Assembly (NCBI GenBank): GCA_025450355.1
Contig: JANWHR010000253.1
Coordinates: forward strand, 1 to 6,860
DNA: 6,860 nucleotides
Direction: 5' to 3'
Source of the DNA: Micropepsaceae bacterium
GTDB lineage: Bacteria; Pseudomonadota; Alphaproteobacteria; Micropepsales; Micropepsaceae
Position numbers and translations under genes: made by a program. A model generated the notes under the pieces. That model ran no database searches. It had not been told where the DNA came from and saw only the letters and a list, made by a program, of their open reading frames with translations. Positions 1 through 5,660 of the stretch are shown here, one piece after another. Numbering within the stretch: the stretch's first letter is position 1; the number at the start of each line of letters is the position of its first letter.

Positions 1-548
1 ACATAGCCGAACAGAATGGTCGCGAGTCCGAGATGCGCGGCCAGCCGGTATTGACTCACCACCACGCGGCCATCGCTCAGGCCCGATTCCACCATCCACC
101 AGCCGAGCACACCCTGAGCGGCGCCCAGCAGAAAGATCACCGCGAGGCGGGACGCAATCCGGGCATCGATGCGCTTCTGCCACAGGAACACCAGGAACGG
201 CGCCAGAAAGACCGCGCCCAGGATTCGCCCCAGCAGGCGGTGCGTCCATTCCCAGAGATAAATGGTCTTGAACGCCGCAAGGCCCATGCCGCGATTGAGC
301 AATTCATATTGCGGCGTGCCCCGGTATCTGGCGAATTCTGCCTGCCAGTCCGCCTGATCCAGCGGCGGAATCACACCCGTCACCGGCTGCCATTCGGTGA
401 TCGAAAGCCCCGAACCCGTCAACCGCGTCAGGCCCCCGATCACAACCATCAGGGCGATCAGCGCGGCAATGGCGAACAACCACAACCCCACCGCCCGGTC
501 GTTCCGCGCCGGAACGGCAAAATCGAAGGGAATTGCGCTCGCGGTCAT
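1..548 (-). CDS. ctaA: Haem A synthase (COX15/CtaA family), N-terminal 182 residues, cut by window edge
   Basis: Inner-membrane enzyme that oxidises the C8 methyl of haem O to give haem A, the cofactor of aa3-type cytochrome oxidases. The 182 visible codons run open off the left edge. They show a short cytoplasmic N-terminus, a first membrane segment (about 20-42), the conserved GGLTRLTGSGLSITEW block (38-53), and a long periplasmic loop typical of the alphaproteobacterial/mitochondrial type. The ExxH motif is E100-H103 within WEWTHRLLGR, followed by further membrane segments at about 109-123 and 132-153. The second conserved His is H172, in SQYRLAAHLG. These two His correspond to the N-terminal haem-ligand pair known in the family. 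The C-terminal half with the second His pair lies outside the window. The start is supported by AGGGA six bases upstream. It lies 56 bp after ltaE and is probably the last visible gene of the argC operon. Confidence 0.95.
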   Translation of the reverse strand, partial: MTASAIPFDFAVPARNDRAVGLWLFAIAALIALMVVIGGLTRLTGSGLSITEWQPVTGVIPPLDQADWQAEFARYRGTPQYELLNRGMGLAAFKTIYLWEWTHRLLGRILGAVFLAPFLVFLWQKRIDARIASRLAVIFLLGAAQGVLGWWMVESGLSDGRVVVSQYRLAAHLGLATILFGY

Positions 549-554
549 GGTTCA

Positions 555-559
555 TCCCT
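555..559 (-). promoter_or_regulatory. Shine-Dalgarno of ctaA
   Basis: AGGGA on the minus strand, six bases before the ctaA ATG at 548. It fixes that start and shows that ctaA is translated independently of ltaE. Confidence 0.7.
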
Positions 560-604
560 AGCGAAGCGCCGTGCCGGGGTCTATCCCGGAGGCGGTTCCG
601 GGGT

Positions 605-1660
605 TCACATCGCCGCGCGCACCGATGCACGCAACACGCGCGAGAGCGCATCGGCCGCGCGCACACAATCACTGCTGCTCACGTCAAGATGCGTCACGGC
701 ACGCAGCTTTTTAGGCCCAAATACGGAAATCAACACGCCTTCCTGTCTGGCGAGCACTGCAATCTCTCCCGCGTCTCCCGCATCGGAGGTCAGATTGAGA
801 ATGATGATGTTCGTCTGCACGGTGTCGAGATCGAGTTTCACGCCCGGAATGTCGCAAATGCGCCCGGCAATCCGCCGCGCATTGGCGTGGTCTTCGGCAA
901 GCCGTCCAAGGTTGTGTTCGAGCGCATAGGTTCCGGCGGCGGCCAGAATTCCCGCCTGTCGCATGGCGCCGCCAAACATGCGCCGAAACCGGACGGCCCG
1001 TTCCATATCTGTTTTTGAACCGGAAATAACGCTCCCGACCGGACAGCCGAGTCCCTTCGAGAGCGCCACCGACACCACATCGAACGGCGCCGCGAGTTCG
1101 GCAACCGGCCTCCCCTGCGCGGTGGCGGCATTGAACAATCTCGCCCCGTCCAGATAGCTGCGGATGCCCATGTCCCGCGCCGCGGCGCAGATCGCTTCGG
1201 CTTCCGCTTGCGGAAAAATCAACCCTCCACAGCGGTTGTGCGTGTTCTCCACCGCGACCATCGTGGTCGGAGGAAACAGCATGTGGCCTGCCGGTTTTGC
1301 AGCGCCACGAAACTCTCCCGCCGTGAACAGCCCCTCGGTTCCAATCGCCGTGAACTGGATTCCCGAATTGGCCGCCCCCGCCCCGCCTTCGTGCCACACC
1401 ATATGAGTCTCATAGCCGAGCACGACGTCATCCCCGGGCCGCGTCAGCAGCTTCAGCGCAACCTGATTGGCCATGGTGCCGCTAGGCAGAAACAGCGCGG
1501 CTTGCTTTCCCAGCATGGCGGCCACCTGCTCCTGCAGGCGGTTGACCGCCGGATCCTCGCCATACTGATCGTCGCCCACTTCGGCCTCTGCCATGGCCCG
1601 GCGCATTCCCGCCGACGGGCGCGTCACCGTATCCGAACGCAGGTCAATCAATGCCGCCAT
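605..1660 (-). CDS. ltaE: Low-specificity L-threonine aldolase (PLP-dependent)
   Basis: Cytosolic PLP enzyme of the beta-eliminating lyase/aldolase family (fold type I). It cleaves L-threonine and usually L-allo-threonine to glycine and acetaldehyde. At 351 residues it has the normal family length. Landmarks are IDLRSDTVTRPS at 5-16, GDDQYGEDP at 29-37, FLPSGTMAN at 57-65, and H86, the likely ring-stacking His over PLP. Also present are ENTHN at 138-142, LDGARLFNA at 170-178 (D171 to the pyridine nitrogen, R174 to the substrate carboxylate), and SKGLGCPVGS at 201-210 with K202 as the Schiff-base lysine. GGAMRQAGILAAAG at 230-243 is also typical. All catalytic positions are intact. The start is the only Met just before the conserved IDLRSDTVT. 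It lies 8 bp after the stop of the TauE/SafE permease gene and has no good Shine-Dalgarno, so it is probably translated by coupling to that gene. Confidence 0.95.
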   Translation of the reverse strand: MAALIDLRSDTVTRPSAGMRRAMAEAEVGDDQYGEDPAVNRLQEQVAAMLGKQAALFLPSGTMANQVALKLLTRPGDDVVLGYETHMVWHEGGAGAANSGIQFTAIGTEGLFTAGEFRGAAKPAGHMLFPPTTMVAVENTHNRCGGLIFPQAEAEAICAAARDMGIRSYLDGARLFNAATAQGRPVAELAAPFDVVSVALSKGLGCPVGSVISGSKTDMERAVRFRRMFGGAMRQAGILAAAGTYALEHNLGRLAEDHANARRIAGRICDIPGVKLDLDTVQTNIIILNLTSDAGDAGEIAVLARQEGVLISVFGPKKLRAVTHLDVSSSDCVRAADALSRVLRASVRAAM

Positions 1661-1668
1661 GGCCGTTC

Positions 1669-2589
1669 TCAGGGGGTTTGCGGGACAACCGAATAAACAT
1701 CCGCCGGCGTCAGCACAATTCCAATCAGAAGCCGGATGGCAATGCCGAGGATCAGGAGGGCCAGTGCGGCGCGCGATTCCTCACCGCGGAGTCGCGACTG
1801 GATCCGGATGCCGAATTGCGCTCCGAAAACGCCACCAACAATCAGCAGAAAGGCCAGCACGATATCGACCGTGTGGTCCGACAGCGCATGCAGCAGGGTG
1901 GTCATCGCGGCGACCCAAAACACCTGGAATTGCGAGGTGCCGATCGCAAGATCGGTTCGCATGCGCAGCAAATAGATTTTTGCCGGAATCAGCATGAATG
2001 CGCCGCCGGTTCCCAGAATCGCCGTGAGAACCCCCACCGCAAGTCCAAGCACCACCACCGGTATGGCGGAAATGTAGAGGCGTGAACGGCGAAAGCGCAT
2101 TTTGAACGGCAGATTGTGAATCCAGTTGTGCTGGCCCGGTTTGTGGCTGGGCATTTGTACGCCGCGCCGGGTCGCCAGAATCACCTGGATGCTCTCTTTC
2201 AGCATCAGCCCGCCGATCGAGGTGAGCAGCAGGACGTAACCAAACTCCACGACGAAATCGAGCAAACCAAGCCTCTGCAACACATTGAACGCCAGAACGC
2301 CCAGCCCCGATCCCGCGAGTCCGCCCACCAGCAGGACCAGCCCCATTTTGTAATCCACGCTGTGCCTCGTGCCCTGCGACAGCGCGCCCACGAAGGATGC
2401 CGCGGAGATCGGGCTCGCCTGCGTCGCGACCGCAATGGCCGGCGGAATGCCGTAAAAGATCAGCAGCGGCGTCATCACGAATCCGCCGCCAACACCCAGC
2501 ATGCCTGCGAGGAATCCGACCGCCGCACCCATGCCCAGAATCATGGCCCAGTTGACGGAGGTCTGCGCGACGGGAAGATAGATTTCCAT
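1669..2589 (-). CDS. TauE/SafE-family sulfite/anion exporter-like permease
   Basis: Integral membrane protein of 306 residues in the TauE/SafE (YfcA-like) family, whose characterised members export sulfite, sulfoacetate or related organosulfur anions; the substrate cannot be read from sequence. It has two homologous halves. Repeat one carries GFLAGMLGVGGGFVMTPLLI at 25-44 and repeat two carries VGVLTAILGTGGAFMLIPAK at 185-204, the glycine-rich signature of Pfam PF01925. About eight membrane segments are visible (roughly 13-45, 50-72, 83-105, 112-131, 171-205, 218-236, 240-262, 273-294). A basic cytoplasmic loop lies at 140-170. I place the start at the Met beginning MEIYLPVAQ because close alphaproteobacterial relatives, as I recall them, begin MEIYLP. 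An in-frame ATG at 2619 would add ten polar residues. Neither start has a convincing Shine-Dalgarno. Its neighbours, argC 66 bp upstream and ltaE 8 bp downstream, do not suggest a sulfur pathway. Confidence 0.88.
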   Translation of the reverse strand: MEIYLPVAQTSVNWAMILGMGAAVGFLAGMLGVGGGFVMTPLLIFYGIPPAIAVATQASPISAASFVGALSQGTRHSVDYKMGLVLLVGGLAGSGLGVLAFNVLQRLGLLDFVVEFGYVLLLTSIGGLMLKESIQVILATRRGVQMPSHKPGQHNWIHNLPFKMRFRRSRLYISAIPVVVLGLAVGVLTAILGTGGAFMLIPAKIYLLRMRTDLAIGTSQFQVFWVAAMTTLLHALSDHTVDIVLAFLLIVGGVFGAQFGIRIQSRLRGEESRAALALLILGIAIRLLIGIVLTPADVYSVVPQTP

Positions 2590-2655
2590 GCGGTGGGAGC
2601 AGCGGTGATTCCCTACCAAACCAGAATCGCCGCAGGCGCCGCGATGTCAACGGCG

Positions 2656-3609
2656 TTACAGCACCAGACCGGAGGTCTCGGGCAATCCCAGCATGATATT
2701 GAGGTTCTGGACGCAGGCCCCGGCAGCGCCCTTCCCGAGATTGTCGAGTACGGCCACCAGCCTCGCCTGCCGCCGCGCCTCATTGCCGAAGACATAAATC
2801 CTGAGGCGATCGGTGTTTTTCAGCTCTTCCGCATCCAGCGCTTTTTGAGCCTGGGAATCGGCCAGCGGGGCGATTTCAATCAGTGGCTCACCGGCAAAAG
2901 CTTCGGCCAGCGTTCCATGGATGGCTCGCGCCGAGACATTCCCCGGCAGTGCCCACAATTGCAGGGGAACCTCCCCCAGCATTCCGCGGTAAAACCGCCC
3001 CACCGATGGCGCAAACAGCGGCCGGTGCTGAAGCCCGGCATGAACCTGCATCTCCGGCACATGCTTGTGTTCCAGTTGCAACCCATAGGCGCGTAACACT
3101 TCGTCCGTGTAACTCGGCGCGTTCGGGTTTTCGAATTCGGTGATCATTTCCCGCCCGCCGCCGGAATAACCCGAGACCGCATTGCAGGTGACCGGAAAAT
3201 CCACCGGCACAAGGCCGCTGCGGATCAGCGGGCGCAGCAAAGCCAGAAAACCCGTGGGATAGCAGCCGGGATTGCTCACCCGTTTCGAACGCCGCAATTC
3301 TTCGCGACGCGATTTTTCCAGTTCGGCAAATCCGTAGGTCCAGCCTTCGGCAACACGGTGTGCGCTGCTCGCGTCAATGACGCGGACATCGCGATTTTCA
3401 ATCAGCGATACCGCTTCCCTCGCCGCGGCATCCGGAAGGCACAGGATGGCGGCATCGCATTCGTTCAGCGCCGCCTGTCGCGCGGAACTGTCTTTGCGCT
3501 GCGCTTCGCCCAGGATCGTCACCGCAAGATCATCGCGTGGCCGCAGGCGCTCCCGGATTTCAAGACCCGTGGTCCCCGCCGCACCATCGATGAAAACCCT
3601 GAACGCCAT
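2656..3609 (-). CDS. argC: N-acetyl-gamma-glutamyl-phosphate reductase, short (type 2) form
   Basis: Cytosolic NADPH-dependent enzyme of arginine/ornithine biosynthesis. It reduces N-acetylglutamyl-5-phosphate to N-acetylglutamate-5-semialdehyde. At 317 residues it matches the short ArgC type common in alphaproteobacteria rather than the roughly 340-residue type. The dinucleotide-binding loop is DGAAGTTG at 8-15. The catalytic cysteine is C116 in SNPGCYPTG (112-120). The substrate-binding segment SGYSGGG is at 146-152, and the HKHVPEM block at 181-187 supplies the conserved catalytic His (H181 or H183). ATG 3609 is the first possible ATG in frame, since a TAA lies in frame 14 codons upstream at 3649-3651. 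The AGGAG before it is only one base from the ATG, an unusual spacing. It is the promoter-proximal gene of the leftward cluster and diverges from the DUF805 gene across 114 bp. Confidence 0.96.
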   Translation of the reverse strand: MAFRVFIDGAAGTTGLEIRERLRPRDDLAVTILGEAQRKDSSARQAALNECDAAILCLPDAAAREAVSLIENRDVRVIDASSAHRVAEGWTYGFAELEKSRREELRRSKRVSNPGCYPTGFLALLRPLIRSGLVPVDFPVTCNAVSGYSGGGREMITEFENPNAPSYTDEVLRAYGLQLEHKHVPEMQVHAGLQHRPLFAPSVGRFYRGMLGEVPLQLWALPGNVSARAIHGTLAEAFAGEPLIEIAPLADSQAQKALDAEELKNTDRLRIYVFGNEARRQARLVAVLDNLGKGAAGACVQNLNIMLGLPETSGLVL

Positions 3610-3640
3610 GCTCCTGCGCCCGCAGTTGACATAACTCTCC

Positions 3641-3661
3641 GCCCGCTCTTACCTCGCGGGC
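3641..3661. other. Inverted repeat (hairpin 1) in the argC leader/spacer
   Basis: GCCCGC at 3641-3646 pairs perfectly with GCGGGC at 3656-3661 around a 9-base loop. There is no T-run on either strand, so it is not an intrinsic terminator. It lies 32 bp upstream of the argC start. Confidence 0.5.
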
Positions 3662-3662
3662 A

Positions 3663-3687
3663 CCGGGCTCAACAAGTGGTAGCCCGG
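3663..3687. other. Inverted repeat (hairpin 2) in the argC/DUF805 spacer
   Basis: CCGGGCT at 3663-3669 pairs perfectly with AGCCCGG at 3681-3687 around an 11-base loop. It sits one base from hairpin 1. The right arm is part of the palindrome GCCCGGGC (3682-3689). No T-run follows. It could be an operator or leader structure, or chance in GC-rich DNA. Confidence 0.45.
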
Positions 3688-3709
3688 GCCGGATTTCCGC
3701 CATTCTTGC

Positions 3710-3714
3710 GGGAG
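3710..3714 (+). promoter_or_regulatory. Shine-Dalgarno of the DUF805 gene
   Basis: GGGAG nine bases before ATG 3724. It supports this start over the much longer in-frame reading that begins at 3358 inside argC. Confidence 0.65.
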
Positions 3715-3723
3715 CAGGTTTGG

Positions 3724-4179
3724 ATGTATTTGAGAGCAGCGGGCCGAATTTTCAAACGCGTCGTCACGGCCCATTATTTCGATTTTCACGGTCGCGCCGG
3801 ACGCGCCGAGTTCTGGTACTACATCGCAGTATTCCTCGCGGTGACGCTGCTGGCCGAGGTGCTGGTCCACGTCCTTGCGGTGACGCCGGTCCGGCTCTTG
3901 TTCACGGCATGGTCGCTGGGTTGTTTCCTGCCCACCGTGGGCATCACCATTCGCCGCCTGCACGACCTCAACCACAGCGGCTGGCTGCTGGTGACACCCG
4001 CAATTCCGGCCTTTTTGCTGTTGCTGCTGTTCTTCTGGTTGTGGCCAGTCACGGTTCTGCTCGCGGCCGCGATGCTGGGCGTCATCGTCTGGCTGCTTTA
4101 TCTCTGTCTCCAGCCGGGAATGAACGGCGACAACCGCTACGGCCCTTCGCCGGTACCCGTCAGAGCACAAAGGGAATGA
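3724..4179 (+). CDS. DUF805 family inner-membrane protein
   Basis: Small membrane protein of 151 residues with no established biochemical role for the family (Pfam PF05656, YhaH-like). The family hallmarks are all present. HYFDFHGRAGRAEFWYY at 17-33 is the amphipathic entry segment with the RxEFWY motif. LPTVGITIRRLHDLNHSGWL at 69-88 contains the RRLHD..HSGW core. The C-terminal GMNGDNRYGP is at 132-141. Hydrophobic segments at about 34-52, 56-72, 86-107 and 108-129 suggest four membrane passes. The start is chosen because DUF805 proteins begin shortly before the YFDF.GR motif and because of the GGGAG upstream. The frame stays open upstream to 3358, but that part is antisense to argC. Its last 20 bp overlap the end of the convergent ICMT-like gene. 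Confidence 0.87.
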   Translation: MYLRAAGRIFKRVVTAHYFDFHGRAGRAEFWYYIAVFLAVTLLAEVLVHVLAVTPVRLLFTAWSLGCFLPTVGITIRRLHDLNHSGWLLVTPAIPAFLLLLLFFWLWPVTVLLAAAMLGVIVWLLYLCLQPGMNGDNRYGPSPVPVRAQRE

Positions 4180-4750
4180 GCATCGGCGTCCGCCGCATAT
4201 AGGCCGGATACTGTTCGGGAAATCTTCCGAGCATCAGTTTTTCCTCCCGCCGGGCGGCAAAGACAAATTGCGCGCCGTTCAACAGCAGGATCAAAATCCA
4301 CCACAGGCTGAGCACCAGCACTGATCCGGCCATCGCGAGCAAAATGCCAAAATAGATCGGGTGCCGGACATAGGCATAGGGTCCGGTGACGACGAGCTCA
4401 TGATCCTGTTTCAGCGTCATCGGCATGCCCCAATTGGCGCCGATGGCGAATCTCGCCCAAACCGCAAAGCCAATCCCGGCCGCAGATATTGCGAGCCCGG
4501 CCCCCGCCACTGCGCGGCTGCCCAGCAGCACGGCGACCGCGGCCCCCGGAATGAGAAAAACCCGTCCGGCGCGGCTTCCGAATAACAGCAGCAGGATGGC
4601 AAGGACGGCAATCCGCGCCGGCAACCGAAACCACCATGGCCGCGAGATGATGTTGCGCTTGGCGCCAAACGCCGCAATCAGCCAGACGGCGCAGAACAGC
4701 AGCCATAGTCCCACGGCGGCAAACTGAAGTGTGGCAATCGCGGAGCGCAT
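4160..4750 (-). CDS. Isoprenylcysteine carboxylmethyltransferase/PEMT-like membrane methyltransferase
   Basis: Membrane protein of 196 residues from the bacterial ICMT/phospholipid-methyltransferase-like group. Members bind S-adenosylmethionine with a C-terminal motif; the bacterial substrates are mostly unknown, since bacteria lack prenylated CaaX proteins. Seen here are several hydrophobic segments (about 5-28, 45-57, 64-78, 82-103, 133-163). The SAM-binding/catalytic region is GPYAYVRHPIYFG at 123-135 with conserved H130, followed by a conserved RREEKLM at 167-173 (E169/E170) and FPEQYPAYMRRTP at 177-189, the usual C-terminal signature. I prefer ATG 4750 because the frame's earlier ATG at 4828 would run through the divergent HAD gene's start and adds a non-hydrophobic tail. 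Neither start has a clear Shine-Dalgarno. It diverges from the HAD gene across 52 bp and overlaps the DUF805 gene tail to tail. Confidence 0.83.
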   Translation of the reverse strand: MRSAIATLQFAAVGLWLLFCAVWLIAAFGAKRNIISRPWWFRLPARIAVLAILLLLFGSRAGRVFLIPGAAVAVLLGSRAVAGAGLAISAAGIGFAVWARFAIGANWGMPMTLKQDHELVVTGPYAYVRHPIYFGILLAMAGSVLVLSLWWILILLLNGAQFVFAARREEKLMLGRFPEQYPAYMRRTPMLIPFVL

Positions 4751-4790
4751 GGCGGATACACAGAATGGCCGGTTCAGGCTAGTCTGGAGC

Positions 4791-4796
4791 GGGAGG
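4791..4796 (+). promoter_or_regulatory. Strong Shine-Dalgarno fixing the HAD gene start
   Basis: GGGAGG six bases before ATG 4803. It selects the start that includes the signal peptide, over the upstream ATG 4731 and the downstream ATG 4866, which has only a weak GGAA. Confidence 0.8.
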
Positions 4797-4802
4797 TGTG
4801 CA

Positions 4803-5558
4803 ATGGCAATTTCGCGCAGGCAAACCATTCAGTTGGCCGCCGCTACGGCGGCGTTCGGAACCGCCATGCCTGCATCGGCCCAGGAAAAACCGAAGATCCG
4901 TCTCGTCATCCTCGATATCGGTGGCACCATCATCGAGGACCACGGGGAAGTGCCGAATGCCATGCACGACGCGCTCGCGCGTCACGGCGTGGCGGCGAGC
5001 TTCGCCGAGATCGGGGAATGGCGCGGAGCTTCCAAACGCGAAATGGTCCGGCATTTTGTTCAATTGCGCACCGGATCGGCCGATCCTGCGCTGGTAAAAG
5101 CGGTCTATGACCAATTCGTCGCCACGGTGAACACGGCATACGAGAAGGTGAAGCCGATCCCCGGCGCCGAGCAGGCCATGAACGACATGCGCCATGACGG
5201 CTATCTGCTCGCCACCACGACGGGCTTTGATGGACCTTTGACACGCACCATTCTCGGGAGACTGGGCTGGCAATCCCTCTTCGTCGCCTCCATCACCAGC
5301 GATGATGTCGTGGACGGGCGGCCCGCGCCCTACATGCTGTTTCACGCCATGGAGGCCGCGCGCGTGGACAATGTCGCGGAAGCGATTGCGATAGGCGACA
5401 CGCCGCTCGACCTCCAGGCCGCGAACAATGCGGCGCTCGCCGCGGCGATCGCCGTGACTTCCGGCGCGGCAACCGAGGCGCGCCTGCGGAAGGAAAAATA
5501 CAGCCGGATTCTGCCCAGCGTCGCCTCACTTCCCGCCCTGCTCCGAAGCGGAATTTGA
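4803..5558 (+). CDS. Phosphonatase-like HAD-superfamily hydrolase with predicted export signal
   Basis: A 251-residue HAD hydrolase (C1 cap type), closest by eye to phosphonoacetaldehyde hydrolase (PhnX) and phosphonatase-like proteins. Motif I is LVILDIGGT at 34-42 with nucleophile D38. The usual second Asp is G40 (Ala in PhnX), so a classical phosphatase acid/base is missing. The cap has GASKREMV at 75-82, and K78 falls where PhnX has its Schiff-base lysine (Gly+3). Motif II is the ATTTGF segment at 137-142. SDDVVDGRPAPYM at 166-178 matches the PhnX DDVxxGRPxPWM block (R173). Motif IV is GDTPLD at 198-203 with D199 and D203. Residues 1-26 look like a signal peptide: SRRQTIQ is a twin-arginine-like motif, then a hydrophobic Ala-rich stretch and ASA before QEKPK. 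M81 sits where I recall PhnX having a functional His, so true phosphonatase activity is doubtful. No other phosphonate gene is visible. Confidence 0.85.
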   Translation: MAISRRQTIQLAAATAAFGTAMPASAQEKPKIRLVILDIGGTIIEDHGEVPNAMHDALARHGVAASFAEIGEWRGASKREMVRHFVQLRTGSADPALVKAVYDQFVATVNTAYEKVKPIPGAEQAMNDMRHDGYLLATTTGFDGPLTRTILGRLGWQSLFVASITSDDVVDGRPAPYMLFHAMEAARVDNVAEAIAIGDTPLDLQAANNAALAAAIAVTSGAATEARLRKEKYSRILPSVASLPALLRSGI

Positions 5559-5660
5559 CCGCCGCGGCGCAGGCCGGTTGCCGAAAACCTGCTATAGTTC
5601 CGCCGCACGCCGGACTGCTGGCGCCATGCCGGGGACGTCGTTCATTTTCAGGAGGGAAAG
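5559..5660 (+). promoter_or_regulatory. Spacer with extended -10 promoter candidate for the MBL gene
   Basis: TGCTATAGT at 5590-5598 is an extended -10 element (TGn plus TATAGT) 63 bp before the MBL start. No -35 at 17 bp is convincing: TTGCCG at 5578 is too close, and TTGACC at 5555-5560 is too far. The spacer begins with the palindrome GCCGCGGC (5562-5569) but has no T-run, so I see no terminator after the HAD gene. Readthrough from that gene is possible. Confidence 0.35.
5650..5655 (+). promoter_or_regulatory. Consensus Shine-Dalgarno of the MBL gene
   Basis: AGGAGG five bases before ATG 5661, a perfect consensus. It predicts high translation and fixes the start. Confidence 0.85.

Larger units (their letters stand above)
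3610..3723. promoter_or_regulatory. Divergent spacer between argC and the DUF805 gene
   Basis: This 114-bp region must hold the promoters for the leftward argC cluster and the rightward DUF805 gene. I see a perfect TTGACA at 3626-3631 on the plus strand, but 16-18 bp further on only TTACCT-like sequence, which is a poor -10. On the minus strand, TTGTTG with a 17-bp spacer leads to GTAAGA, also poor. Two GC-rich hairpins occupy 3641-3687. No ARG-box-like operator was recognised. Confidence 0.45.

Noticed and set aside
33..929. A 298-codon open frame on the plus strand
   Set aside because: It is antisense to ctaA and ltaE, its product is Arg/Gln/His-rich with no recognisable domain, and the minus-strand genes explain the region fully.
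2116..3096. A 326-codon open frame on the plus strand
   Set aside because: It is antisense to argC and the TauE/SafE gene, has a low-complexity, highly polar product, and is a typical shadow frame in GC-rich DNA.
3626..3654. TTGACA as the -35 of a DUF805 promoter
   Set aside because: The hexamer is perfect, but the sequence 16-18 bp downstream (TTACCT) matches the -10 consensus at only two positions.
3358..3723. Upstream extension of the DUF805 frame
   Set aside because: It lies antisense to argC and adds 122 residues not found in DUF805 proteins; the Shine-Dalgarno and family start point to ATG 3724.
4731..4802. Upstream ATG for the HAD gene
   Set aside because: It would add 24 residues before the signal peptide and overlap the ICMT-like gene; GGGAGG clearly marks ATG 4803.
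4803..5558. Naming the HAD gene phnX
   Set aside because: The motif match is good, but the His of the PhnX cap is replaced by Met, a signal peptide is present, and no other phosphonate gene is visible, so the specific name is not supported.
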